The notes beneath the pieces were generated by a model that was not told where the DNA came from, did not search any database, and saw only the letters and a program-made list of their open reading frames with translations. A stretch of DNA of 39,803 nucleotides from Flavobacteriaceae bacterium (GTDB lineage: Bacteria > Bacteroidota > Bacteroidia > Flavobacteriales > Flavobacteriaceae), in contig CANFZM010000025.1 in NCBI GenBank assembly GCA_947451525.1, positions 1-39,803 on the forward strand, in the 5' to 3' direction. Shown one piece after another: positions 32,667 through 39,803 of the stretch (within the stretch, counting starts at the first letter, position 1; each line of letters starts with the position of its first letter). Made by a program: the position numbers and the translations under genes.

Positions 32667-33779
32667 CTAGGAAATATTTGAAACAATTAAATGAGCAGTT
32701 TTTTCACTAGCGCCAATTCCACCTAATTTTTGTTCTAATGTTTCGTATTTTTCTAATAATACCTTGCGGTAATCAGGTTCTAAAATTTTGGTTAATTCGG
32801 CTTTAATTTTTACCGAATTGCAATCGTCTTGAATCAATTCGGTTACCACTTCTTCGTCCATAATAAGATTGACAAGAGAAATATATTTAAGTGTAATTAT
32901 TCTTTTGGCTATTTGATACGAAGCCCAACTTCCTTTATAACATACTACTTCGGGAACCTTAAAAAGTGCCGTTTCTAGGGTTGCCGTTCCTGAAGTTACC
33001 AAGGCAGCATGCGAATGACTTAGTAAATTGTAGGTTTCATTAGAAATAAATTTAATATTTTTCCCTTTCAAAAAAGTCTCATAAAATGAATATTCTTGAC
33101 TTGGAGCACCAGCAATTACAAACTGATAATCCGGAAAATCATTTACAACGCTTAACATCAAAGTAAGCATCTTTGAAATTTCTTGTTTTCTGCTTCCGGG
33201 TAAAATGGCTATTATAGGTTTTTCGTCAAGATGGTTTTCTTTTCTAAAGGAAGCCTCATCGGTGGGTATTCTATTATGAATAGCATCAATTAGCGGATGC
33301 CCAACAAATTCCACTGCAAAGTTGTGTTTCTTTTCGTAAAAGTCTTTTTCAAATGGAAGGATCACGTATAGTTTGTCAAAATCTCTTTTAATGTCTTTTA
33401 TTCTGCTTTCTTTCCAAGCCCAAATTTGTGGAGAAATATAGTAATGAGTCTTGTATCCTTTAGCCTTAGCCCATTTTGCAATTCGCATATTGAAACCAGG
33501 ATAATCTATAAAAATTAAGACATCGGGCTGGAATTGGTCAATATCGGCCTTGCAAAATTTAATGTTGCTGAAAATAGTTTTTAAATTCAGTAGCACTTCT
33601 GCAAACCCCATAAAAGCAAGTTCGCGGTAGTGTTTTACTAATGTTCCGCCTGCATTTTGCATCAAATCTCCACCCCAAAAACGAATTTCGGCAGAAGGGT
33701 CTTCTTTATAAAGTGCCTTCATTAAATTGGATCCGTGTAAATCTCCAGAGGCTTCTCCTGCTATGATATAATATTTCAT
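32667..33779 (-). CDS. lpxB: lipid-A-disaccharide synthase
   Basis: 370 aa, GT19 glycosyltransferase. Joins lipid X and UDP-2,3-diacylglucosamine to make the lipid A disaccharide at the inner-membrane surface. Family motifs are the start MKYYIIAGEASGDLHGSNLM, FIDYPGFNMRIAKWAKAKG, YYISPQIWAWKESRIKDIK, VEFVGHPLIDA, ILPGSRKQEI and TSGTATLETALFKVPEVVCY. Length and block order are normal. It is the last gene of a minus-strand series surE, small membrane protein, lpxB. Confidence 0.96.
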   Translation of the reverse strand: MKYYIIAGEASGDLHGSNLMKALYKEDPSAEIRFWGGDLMQNAGGTLVKHYRELAFMGFAEVLLNLKTIFSNIKFCKADIDQFQPDVLIFIDYPGFNMRIAKWAKAKGYKTHYYISPQIWAWKESRIKDIKRDFDKLYVILPFEKDFYEKKHNFAVEFVGHPLIDAIHNRIPTDEASFRKENHLDEKPIIAILPGSRKQEISKMLTLMLSVVNDFPDYQFVIAGAPSQEYSFYETFLKGKNIKFISNETYNLLSHSHAALVTSGTATLETALFKVPEVVCYKGSWASYQIAKRIITLKYISLVNLIMDEEVVTELIQDDCNSVKIKAELTKILEPDYRKVLLEKYETLEQKLGGIGASEKTAHLIVSNIS

Positions 33780-33812
33780 TTGTGTTTTTTAAATCAAATT
33801 ATAAGAAATTAC

Positions 33813-34088
33813 TTACAAAAATATGGTGATAATTGCCAAGATAATAGTTGCTAAAACTATGCCTCGAGCCATTAAATCTTTGTTTATTTTTAGTAAAATA
33901 AAGAACAACAATAAGTTAATAACTGCTCCTAAGGTAATAAGTTTTCCCATAATTCCTTGTTCTCTTATGGTAGAGAAACCATCAATGGAAACTAATTTGG
34001 GCATTTTTATTTGTAAAAAAACTAAAGTCCCTAATAGCGTTGCCACGATTCCAATAAAAAAACCAATAAATAAGTCTGCTTTTTTCAT
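33813..34088 (-). CDS. small membrane protein between surE and lpxB
   Basis: 91 aa with three hydrophobic segments (about 6-27, 50-67 and 73-91) joined by short charged loops (KMPKLVSIDGFSTIREQGIM). No signal cleavage site or known motif. The gene begins 10 nt after the surE stop and ends 33 nt before lpxB, so it is almost certainly co-transcribed with them, and a link with lipid A or membrane biogenesis is a reasonable guess. An ORF of similar length on the opposite strand (33823-34119) is its shadow. Function unknown. Confidence 0.75.
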   Translation of the reverse strand: MKKADLFIGFFIGIVATLLGTLVFLQIKMPKLVSIDGFSTIREQGIMGKLITLGAVINLLLFFILLKINKDLMARGIVLATIILAIITIFL

Positions 34089-34098
34089 ATTTGAAGTT

Positions 34099-34869
34099 TT
34101 AAAATTCCCAAGTATTTAAAGTTTGAATAGCATGATGGGCAGTTAAATCAAATTGTACCGGAACGATAGAAATAAAATCGTTTGCCAGAGCCCATTCATC
34201 GGTATCGGTACCTTTATCTAAGTTAACAAATTCACCTGATAACCAATAATATTCTTTTCCGAACGGAGTTACACGTTTATCGAATTTTTCTTCCCACATT
34301 GCTTTCGCTTGACGGCAAATTTTAATTCCCTTAATTTCATGGGTTTTAAGTTTCGGAAAATTTACATTTAATACAGTCCCTTCCTGCAATCCATTGGTAA
34401 GAACTTGAGATGCTATTTTTTTTATAAAGGGTTTAATCTGTTCAAAATCGGCATCCCAATTGTAATCCAATAAAGAAAAACCAATGGCAGGAATTCCTTC
34501 TATACCCGCCTCTACCGCAGCACTCATCGTACCTGAATAAATAACATTAATAGAAGAATTAGAACCATGGTTGACTCCAGAAACACACAAATCTGGTTTT
34601 TGTTTCAAAATTTCATTTACTGCCATTTTAACGCAATCGGCTGGAGTTCCAGAGCAACTGTATTCGGTTACGGAAGCATTTTCGGTAGAAATTTTATTTA
34701 AATGAAGCGTGTTGTTAATCGTTATAGCATGACCCATTGCGCTTTGTGGGCTATCGGGAGCAACAACTACCACATCTCCAAGTTCCTGCATCACAGCAAT
34801 CAAGGTTCTAATTCCTGGTGCCGAAATTCCGTCGTCGTTGGTTACTAATATTAAAGGTCTTTTAGACAT
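34099..34869 (-). CDS. surE: 5'/3'-nucleotidase SurE
   Basis: 256 aa. Metal-dependent phosphatase acting on nucleoside monophosphates, a stationary-phase survival protein in other bacteria. The N-terminal LVTNDDGISAPGI carries the metal-binding Asp12-Asp13; further metal or substrate contacts are PDSPQSAMGHAIT (Ser) and CVSGVNHGSNSSINVIYSGT (Asn). GTPADCVKMA follows the fold. Full length, cytosolic. First gene of the surE-membrane protein-lpxB unit, with a promoter box directly upstream and divergent from the processing protease. Confidence 0.95.
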   Translation of the reverse strand: MSKRPLILVTNDDGISAPGIRTLIAVMQELGDVVVVAPDSPQSAMGHAITINNTLHLNKISTENASVTEYSCSGTPADCVKMAVNEILKQKPDLCVSGVNHGSNSSINVIYSGTMSAAVEAGIEGIPAIGFSLLDYNWDADFEQIKPFIKKIASQVLTNGLQEGTVLNVNFPKLKTHEIKGIKICRQAKAMWEEKFDKRVTPFGKEYYWLSGEFVNLDKGTDTDEWALANDFISIVPVQFDLTAHHAIQTLNTWEF

Positions 34870-34889
34870 TATAATTTATTTTTGTGTAA

Positions 34890-34897
34890 CAAAAGTA
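34890..34897 (-). promoter_or_regulatory. surE promoter, -7 box
   Basis: TACTTTTG on the minus strand, exact TAnnTTTG match, 20 nt before the surE ATG. Confidence 0.45.
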
Positions 34898-34930
34898 ATT
34901 ATTTTGAGTCTTATTCTATTACAATTTTTA

Positions 34931-34938
34931 TAACTTTG
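34931..34938 (+). promoter_or_regulatory. promoter -7 box of the processing protease gene
   Basis: TAACTTTG, exact TAnnTTTG match, in the divergent gap. It implies a leader of roughly 75 nt before the ATG at 35022. Confidence 0.45.
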
Positions 34939-35021
34939 ACCACCAACCTTGGTTTTAACAAAAAATTATGCGATGTGCTTCAATCTCGGCATAGTTTTTT
35001 ATGTAATTTAGTCAAAAATTA

Positions 35022-37292
35022 ATGAATGCAATTATTCAATTTATGAAAAGACACTATAAAATAATAGTTCTCGTACTAGCGATTTCTGTTGGTCTTTGGA
35101 GTTTTATTCCGAAAGGCAAAAATGATCCTGAAAAAGACAAGCTTTTATTGGAATTGTTAACCTATGTTATTGAAAAAGGACATTACAATCCGGCTGCCAT
35201 TGACGATGAATTCTCAAAAGGAGTTTACAAAGACTATCTTAATGCAATAGACCCTTCTAAAAGATTCTTTTTGCAATCGGATATTGAGGAGTTTTCAAAA
35301 TATGAAATCGATATTGATGATGAAATAAAAAATAAAGACCTTACTTTTTTTGATCTAACCTACTATCGCTTATTGCAACGTATGGAAGAAAGCAAAGAAT
35401 ATTATAAAGAAGCATTAAAAAATCCTATTGATTATTCGGTAAACGAAGAAATTGATACCGATTATGAAAAAGCACCTTTTTGCGCAACGGTAGATGAACT
35501 TAAAGACCGCTGGAGAAAGCAAGTAAAACTTTCTACTTTGGCATCTTTAGTTCAAAAACAAAAGGTTCAAGAAGATGTTGAAAAAAATAAAAATAAATCT
35601 CCAGAAGAAAAACTTGCTGAATTTAGAACCAAACAAGGGGATAAATTAACTAAAGAAGCCGAAGATAAGTTTAAAGAAAGCCTTGCTAAAAAAGATACCA
35701 TTACTCCTAAAACCTACGAGCAAATGGAGGCGCAAACTCGTACTAGTACTTTAAAATCGCTAGATGATAATTTTACTTTTATAAAAGATTTGGATAAAGA
35801 AGATTGGTTTGGAATTTTTGTAAATACCATAGCATCTCGTTTTGACCCACATACTTCTTATTTTCCACCAGATGAAAAAGAACGTTTTGACGTTAGTATG
35901 AGTGGAAAACTAGAAGGAATTGGCGCTAGATTGCAAAAGAAAAATGACTTTACCGAAATAACAGAATTGATTTCTGGCGGACCTGCTTGGAGACAAAAAG
36001 AATTAGAGGCAGGAGATTTAGTTTTAAAAGTAGCACAAGGCGATAAAGAGCCTGTGGATGTGGTAGGCATGAGATTGGACGATGTGGTTAAAAAAATTAA
36101 AGGCCCAAAAGGTACTGAGGTTAGACTTACCGTAAAAAAACCTGATGGTGCTATCAAAGTGATTACTATCATTAGAGACGAAGTTGAAATTGAAGAAACC
36201 TATGCTAAATCAAGTATAGTAGAGAAAAACGGTGTTAAATATGGCGTTATTTACTTGCCTAAATTTTACATTGATTTTGAAAATAAAGATAGCCGTGATG
36301 CCGGAAAAGACATTGCTATAGAATTAGAGCGATTGAAAAAAGAAGGTGTTCAAGGTATTATTATGGACGTTAGAGATAACGGAGGTGGCTCTTTAAAAAC
36401 TGTGGTTGACATTGGCGGATTGTTTATAGAACAAGGACCAATTGTTCAAATAAAATCGGCTGCAGGTAAAAAAGAAGTGCTTTATGACAAAGACCCTAAA
36501 GTAGAATGGGATGGCCCGTTGGTAATTATGACTAATGAGTTTTCTGCATCTGCCTCTGAGATATTAGCAGCAGCAATGCAAGATTACAAACGTGCAGTTA
36601 TCATTGGAAGCAAACAAACTTATGGTAAAGGAACGGTTCAAAATGTAATCGACTTAAATCAATTTGTTAGAGGAAACACCCTTGGCGATTTGGGTGCTTT
36701 AAAAACTACAACACAAAAATTCTATAGAATTAATGGTGGTTCAACTCAACTGGAAGGTGTAAGTAGCGATATCGTGATGCCTGATAGTTTTGCCTATTTA
36801 AAAATGGGAGAACGCGATGTAGACAACGCCATGCCTTGGGATAAAATTGATCCAGCAGATTATAATCTATGGAATAAGCAAACCAATTTTGAATCGGCTA
36901 TTGCTAATAGTAAAAAGCGTTTAGAACTTAATCCGCAAATGAAATTAATTGATGAAAATGCAAAATGGAGAGAAGAACGTAGCAAAGAAGATGTGTACAG
37001 TTTGCAAATTGATAAGTTCAAACAAGAACAAAAAGAATTAGAAGATAGCAGCAAAAAATTCAAATCTATTGAAGATTATAGCAACAAATTGCAATTCAAA
37101 TCGTTGCCTTACGAAGAAGCACAAATGGCAAATGACGTTACTTTAAAAGAAAAAAGAAACAGATGGCACGAAAGTTTGTCTAAAGACATTTACATTGAAG
37201 AAGCAATTCATGTATTAGACGATTTACAATCGGGTTCTGCTAAAAAAGAAATGACTACCAAGTTGAAAAAAGAAAAAGCAGTTAAGTCGTAA
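35022..37292 (+). CDS. Tsp/Prc-type C-terminal processing peptidase (S41)
   Basis: 756 aa. An N-terminal membrane anchor or uncleaved signal (about 9-28) places it in the periplasm. Long Tsp N-terminal helical domain, PDZ domain (about 285-390, with GKLEGIGARLQKKNDFTEIT), then the S41 protease core. Catalytic Ser510 sits in NEFSASASEI and Lys536 in KQTYGKGTVQ; the Lys follows one residue later than in my recollection of E. coli Prc. A Tsp-type C-terminal domain rich in Lys and Glu ends it. It would trim or degrade periplasmic proteins from exposed C termini. An internal ATG at 35043 (MKRHYKIIVL) is an equally good start. Monocistronic. Confidence 0.92.
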   Translation: MNAIIQFMKRHYKIIVLVLAISVGLWSFIPKGKNDPEKDKLLLELLTYVIEKGHYNPAAIDDEFSKGVYKDYLNAIDPSKRFFLQSDIEEFSKYEIDIDDEIKNKDLTFFDLTYYRLLQRMEESKEYYKEALKNPIDYSVNEEIDTDYEKAPFCATVDELKDRWRKQVKLSTLASLVQKQKVQEDVEKNKNKSPEEKLAEFRTKQGDKLTKEAEDKFKESLAKKDTITPKTYEQMEAQTRTSTLKSLDDNFTFIKDLDKEDWFGIFVNTIASRFDPHTSYFPPDEKERFDVSMSGKLEGIGARLQKKNDFTEITELISGGPAWRQKELEAGDLVLKVAQGDKEPVDVVGMRLDDVVKKIKGPKGTEVRLTVKKPDGAIKVITIIRDEVEIEETYAKSSIVEKNGVKYGVIYLPKFYIDFENKDSRDAGKDIAIELERLKKEGVQGIIMDVRDNGGGSLKTVVDIGGLFIEQGPIVQIKSAAGKKEVLYDKDPKVEWDGPLVIMTNEFSASASEILAAAMQDYKRAVIIGSKQTYGKGTVQNVIDLNQFVRGNTLGDLGALKTTTQKFYRINGGSTQLEGVSSDIVMPDSFAYLKMGERDVDNAMPWDKIDPADYNLWNKQTNFESAIANSKKRLELNPQMKLIDENAKWREERSKEDVYSLQIDKFKQEQKELEDSSKKFKSIEDYSNKLQFKSLPYEEAQMANDVTLKEKRNRWHESLSKDIYIEEAIHVLDDLQSGSAKKEMTTKLKKEKAVKS

Positions 37293-37312
37293 CTTATCTT
37301 TAATTTATATTG

Positions 37313-37352
37313 AAAGCCCTAGAGAAAAAAAATATCTCTGGGGCTTTTTTTT
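37313..37352 (+). terminator. terminator of the processing protease gene
   Basis: A 13-bp stem (AAAGCCCTAGAGA with TCTCTGGGGCTTT, one T-G wobble) followed by eight T. Confidence 0.85.
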
Positions 37353-37390
37353 GCTTATCAATACCAATGTTTTATAAGAAGAAATTAATC

Positions 37391-38350
37391 CTAAAAATCA
37401 ATAGAAAAATGATTGTTCACTCGATTGATATAGTAGTCTACTTTTTGATTTGCTTTATTGAAAAATAATTTTCTATCCCTAGTTCCAGATAAATTTAACG
37501 ATTTTGAATTTTTTAATTGATCTAGAAAATAAGTTGAGGCATTTTTTGTAGTATTTAAATCATTGGTTATGAAATAACCCAACATGGTGTAAGGGATAAA
37601 TAATTTACTTTTTTTAGCATTTGAAATCAGAACGTTATTGTTTAAAATCAATAATTCATTAAAATATAAATGATAATTAGGTTTATTTTTACTGCATTTT
37701 TCTTCCAATTTTATCAAGATATTTTTAACGTCTTGATAAAGATAAATAGCGTTTTCTATAGTCAACAATCCTGATTCAAAAAAATAAAAAATTTGTTGAA
37801 TAGTACTATTTATAGTTGTGTCGTTCCATATTTCATGAATTGAAAGGTCGTTATAAATACTTTGAAGTTCTGACGTATATTCTTGAAGTTGTTGTGTTAA
37901 ATGAAAACTCTCAAAAGCAGAAATGTTTTCTTTTCCTACTAATAAATTTAACCAAACATACAATTTAAATTTAGATAATAAAGTACCTCCAATTGTATAG
38001 AACAACGGAATATCTTTTGCAGAATAATAAATTGTTGCATCTGAATTTTTAAATTCTTTCAAGTTTTCAAAGGAATCTTTAAAATATAAGATCAAATCCT
38101 CCAACGATTCTACCTCTTTAGTTTTATTAAACAACACATTGGTTTTGTTGCCAAATACTGTATCCATTGCTATTTGATAATGATTGCAAAGCGACACAAC
38201 TTCCTCTATTGAAAATTTACTTTTCGATGAAACTCTTCGGTGCGAAGCATCATAACTAATATCTAAAACAGTTGCAATAGCATCTATCAAAGAAGTTTCT
38301 TTTGGTAGAAGTTTTTTGATTGCTCTTAAAAGTAATTCTTGATTTGTCAT
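37391..38350 (-). CDS. HTH-domain protein of Bacteroidota type, possible regulator
   Basis: 319 aa from the ATG at 38350; six upstream in-frame codons are discounted because they would start inside the predicted promoter. Residues about 1-65 look like an HTH domain: LIDAIATVLDISYDASHRRV with the recognition helix around SYDASHRRVSSK, then FSIEEVVSLCNHYQIAMDTV. The remaining 250 residues are alpha-helical, Leu/Lys/Asn-rich and without a recognisable ligand domain. The base composition is even more AT-rich than the neighbours. It is divergent from a lipoprotein/barrel gene pair, with a palindrome between them, suggesting it controls that pair and itself. Confidence 0.65.
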   Translation of the reverse strand: MTNQELLLRAIKKLLPKETSLIDAIATVLDISYDASHRRVSSKSKFSIEEVVSLCNHYQIAMDTVFGNKTNVLFNKTKEVESLEDLILYFKDSFENLKEFKNSDATIYYSAKDIPLFYTIGGTLLSKFKLYVWLNLLVGKENISAFESFHLTQQLQEYTSELQSIYNDLSIHEIWNDTTINSTIQQIFYFFESGLLTIENAIYLYQDVKNILIKLEEKCSKNKPNYHLYFNELLILNNNVLISNAKKSKLFIPYTMLGYFITNDLNTTKNASTYFLDQLKNSKSLNLSGTRDRKLFFNKANQKVDYYINRVNNHFSIDF

Positions 38351-38365
38351 TATTTGTGATATTCG

Positions 38366-38373
38366 CAAATATA
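38366..38373 (-). promoter_or_regulatory. promoter -7 box of the HTH gene
   Basis: TATATTTG on the minus strand, exact match, 15 nt before the ATG at 38350. It overlaps TTTGCGAA, a relative of the half-site in the palindrome at 38405. Confidence 0.45.
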
Positions 38374-38404
38374 TAAAAATTAATTATTATTTACCGCCAA
38401 TAAA

Positions 38405-38428
38405 ATTGCGTTAATCGCAATACTTTTG
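38405..38428 (+). promoter_or_regulatory. palindrome and -7 box ahead of the lipoprotein gene
   Basis: Perfect inverted repeat ATTGCG-TTAAT-CGCAAT (38405-38421) runs directly into TACTTTTG (38421-38428), an exact TAnnTTTG. A protein bound there would cover the -33 to -7 space, so a repressor site is the simplest reading. Confidence 0.45.
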
Positions 38429-38447
38429 ATTTATAAAATTAAATAGT

Positions 38448-39053
38448 ATGAAAAAAATAAACAAAAAGTATTTAGATTTTTTTGGGATGAATAATCTAAT
38501 TAAATATTTGAAAATCGTGAATCGGTATATTATTCGAAATTGGCAATATGTTATTATCCTTTTGTTAGCATCCTGTAGTGTTCAAAATCAAATTAATAAA
38601 GATGATTACAAAAGAATTCCCAAAAGATTTTCGGCTAGTTTTTATGATAAATTAGATTCTATTAAAAATCAATATGATAATAGGGTTTACACTAAAAGTT
38701 TTATAAGAGACTTTACTAACATAGATAATATTGATTACTCCAAACCAATTCAAATAGATATTATTAATAAAGATCTGTTTTTAAAATTTGAAGATGTTGA
38801 TAAAAAGCAATATGAAATTAAATTTTATGGAAATCAGTATAATAAAAAATTTGTTTTTTATACCAATTATGAAACAATAACATTTCCGATATTATTTATA
38901 CGTAAAGACATGACCAAATACTCCATTTATTTGCCCAATAGCAATGAAATAAGTATTCAGAAAAATAACGTAAGTGAAGGAATGTTGTTATTTATTGGTG
39001 GAGGAAGTTCTTCAGAATCTAATTATAAATTTAAACTTTTAAAAAATGAATAA
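38448..39053 (+). CDS. predicted lipoprotein of unknown function
   Basis: 201 aa as called from the ATG at 38448; the ATG at 38487 (MNNLIKYLK) gives a more usual signal length. A hydrophobic stretch YVIILLLASC ends in a lipobox with Cys43 (Cys30 from the second start), so the mature protein would be membrane-anchored. The remainder is charged and beta-rich (DIINKDLFLKFEDVDKKQYE, EISIQKNNVSEGMLLFIGGG), with no motif I recognise. It overlaps the next gene by 8 nt, which indicates translational coupling. Strongly AT-rich codon use suggests an accessory gene. Confidence 0.65.
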   Translation: MKKINKKYLDFFGMNNLIKYLKIVNRYIIRNWQYVIILLLASCSVQNQINKDDYKRIPKRFSASFYDKLDSIKNQYDNRVYTKSFIRDFTNIDNIDYSKPIQIDIINKDLFLKFEDVDKKQYEIKFYGNQYNKKFVFYTNYETITFPILFIRKDMTKYSIYLPNSNEISIQKNNVSEGMLLFIGGGSSSESNYKFKLLKNE

Positions 39054-39684
39054 GATTGTATTTTTTGTTTTGATAGCGTTAAAGATGAATGCGCAAGACA
39101 CAATTGTTTTTCCTAAAATCGATTTGTATAAAAGAAATATTATAGAATTGAGTTATGGAATTCCGCTAGGACAATTATCTAATAAATATGAAAGTTCGAT
39201 TAATACTGCTTATTATACAAGAACTAAAATTGCAAAACGGCAATTTATTGATTTTGGAGCAGAATTGAGTGGAATTATCAAAGGTAGATCTGTTGAATAT
39301 GAGTTAAATGGTGAAAAGATAGTATTAAATGGAAGTAAGACAGCCTTTTTATTAGGGTTTAGATATACAAGATTTTTATATCAGTCTAAAAATGAAGATT
39401 TTTATATTGAATCAAATTCTGGTATTGGTTGGAAATATCTACACTATAGTAAACCAGAAGACGAACAATTTAAAGAAATTGATTTTAAACCAACTCCAAA
39501 TACAATTGCTGTATCACAAGGAATAAAAATTATGTTTTATGGATTTGGGTTGCATTGTAATTATCAATATTCACCTTATAGCTTATTCAATTACAAAATT
39601 GAACGAAAATTTGGTTCCTCATCAATAAATTTCGGTTTGTCTGGCAGTTGGAATTTGGTACTATACCATAAAGTGTGTAAGTAA
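39046..39684 (+). CDS. predicted outer-membrane beta-barrel protein of unknown function
   Basis: 212 aa. Signal peptide MNKIVFFVLIALKMNAQ, then alternating hydrophobic and polar strands with Gly/Tyr/Ser-rich turns: IELSYGIPLGQLSNKYESS, FIDFGAELSGIIKG, TAFLLGFRYTRFLYQ, FYIESNSGIGWKYLHY, IKIMFYGFGLHCNYQYSP and SINFGLSGSWNLVLY. This is the look of a small barrel of about 8 strands, though it ends in HKVCK rather than an aromatic residue. It starts within the end of the lipoprotein gene (8-nt overlap), so the two probably act together at the outer membrane. The stop codon lies inside a long palindrome. Confidence 0.65.
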   Translation: MNKIVFFVLIALKMNAQDTIVFPKIDLYKRNIIELSYGIPLGQLSNKYESSINTAYYTRTKIAKRQFIDFGAELSGIIKGRSVEYELNGEKIVLNGSKTAFLLGFRYTRFLYQSKNEDFYIESNSGIGWKYLHYSKPEDEQFKEIDFKPTPNTIAVSQGIKIMFYGFGLHCNYQYSPYSLFNYKIERKFGSSSINFGLSGSWNLVLYHKVCK

Positions 39685-39726
39685 AAAAAATATGAGGGTT
39701 TGTGCAAACCCTCATATTTTTTTTAC
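39681..39726 (+). terminator. 46-bp perfect palindrome, terminator or IS-end
   Basis: Two perfect 22-bp arms (39681-39702 and 39705-39726) around TG, with GAGGGTTTG in the stem and eight A on one side, eight T on the other. As RNA it is an excellent bidirectional terminator. It contains the stop codon of the barrel gene and ends 24 bp before the probable transposase start, so it may instead be part of, or the target of, the insertion sequence. Confidence 0.7.
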
Positions 39727-39750
39727 TTAATTTTAATATTTACACATTTT

Positions 39751-39803
39751 ATGAAAAAAGAAGATTTATTATCCGATGAATTTTTGAAGCAATTCAAAAC
39801 AGG
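39751..39803 (+). CDS. probable IS256-family transposase, N-terminal fragment (cut by window edge)
   Basis: Only 17 full codons are visible, reading MKKEDLLSDEFLKQFKT. This resembles the usual N terminus of flavobacterial IS256-type (Mutator, DDE) transposases, which continue with a GEEL-like stretch. The DDE core lies beyond the window, so the family call rests on this short match from memory. The preceding 24 bp contain TTTACACA and no clear promoter. If right, the left end of an insertion sequence lies between about 39681 and 39750. Confidence 0.5.
   Translation, partial: MKKEDLLSDEFLKQFKT

Noticed and set aside
33823..34119. 98-codon open frame on the plus strand opposite the small membrane protein
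   Set aside because: It mirrors a real minus-strand gene; its sequence is Lys/Ile-rich without domain pattern, and the minus-strand frame fits the surE-lpxB operon with short gaps.
1..39803. Search for a complete prophage, integrative element, CRISPR-Cas or toxin-antitoxin pair
   Set aside because: Apart from the small inverted-repeat cassette and the IS edge at the right, no integrase, phage structural gene, repeat-spacer array or recognisable toxin-antitoxin pair was found.

Overview
The window reads as chromosomal DNA of a member of the Flavobacteriia, most likely Flavobacterium or a close relative. The reasons are: strongly AT-rich sequence; a complete gldK-gldL-gldM-gldN cluster (core of the type IX secretion / gliding motor, confined to Bacteroidota); class II HMG-CoA reductase next to a GYDIA-type GHMP kinase; POT peptide transporters beside a dipeptidyl peptidase IV; and many upstream regions with the Bacteroidota -7 promoter box TAnnTTTG instead of a classical -10 box. 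Genes are closely packed, and most are conserved housekeeping functions.

Layout. 1-253: a non-coding end with a possible minus-strand small transcript and the era terminator. 254-6520: era (-), initiator tRNA (+), a J-domain/KTSC protein, a DUF1761 membrane protein, pterin carbinolamine dehydratase (-), a GNAT-fold protein, an ABC-F ATPase (-) and a DUF983 protein. 6486-16266 is all minus strand: a DAO-type FAD oxidoreductase, gldN, gldM, gldL, gldK, an arginase-fold protein that has lost half of its metal ligands, and topA. 16644-21731 is plus strand: miaB, a small inverted-repeat-bounded cassette carrying a frameshifted GxxExxY gene, a sigma-54 activator without receiver domain, lptE, a TPR-like protein and secG. 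21805-24099 (-): GHMP kinase and HMG-CoA reductase (mevalonate pathway). 24254-30290 (+): dipeptidyl peptidase IV, two POT transporters and a periplasmic thioredoxin-like protein. 30291-34869 (-): comEC, a DUF2892 membrane protein, lpxB, a small membrane protein and surE. 35022-37292 (+): a Tsp/Prc C-terminal processing protease. 37391-39803: a more AT-rich accessory end with an HTH protein divergent from a lipoprotein and an outer-membrane-barrel-like protein, a perfect 46-bp palindrome, and the start of a probable IS256-family transposase.

How the genes work together. gldK-N form the trans-envelope secretion motor. lptE, lpxB and secG serve envelope biogenesis. The DPP IV/POT/POT set would turn periplasmic peptides into di- and tripeptides and import them. 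HMG-CoA reductase plus GHMP kinase supply isoprenoid precursors.

Most interesting points: (i) the degenerate arginase-fold protein in the same-strand run as gldKLMN; (ii) the GxxExxY cassette, whose 30-bp imperfect terminal inverted repeats end 8 bp before the sigma-54 activator start codon; (iii) the palindrome plus transposase edge and the divergent HTH module at the right end. No CRISPR array, phage or complete insertion sequence was seen. Nothing here could be verified by database search; family names rest on recognised motifs.
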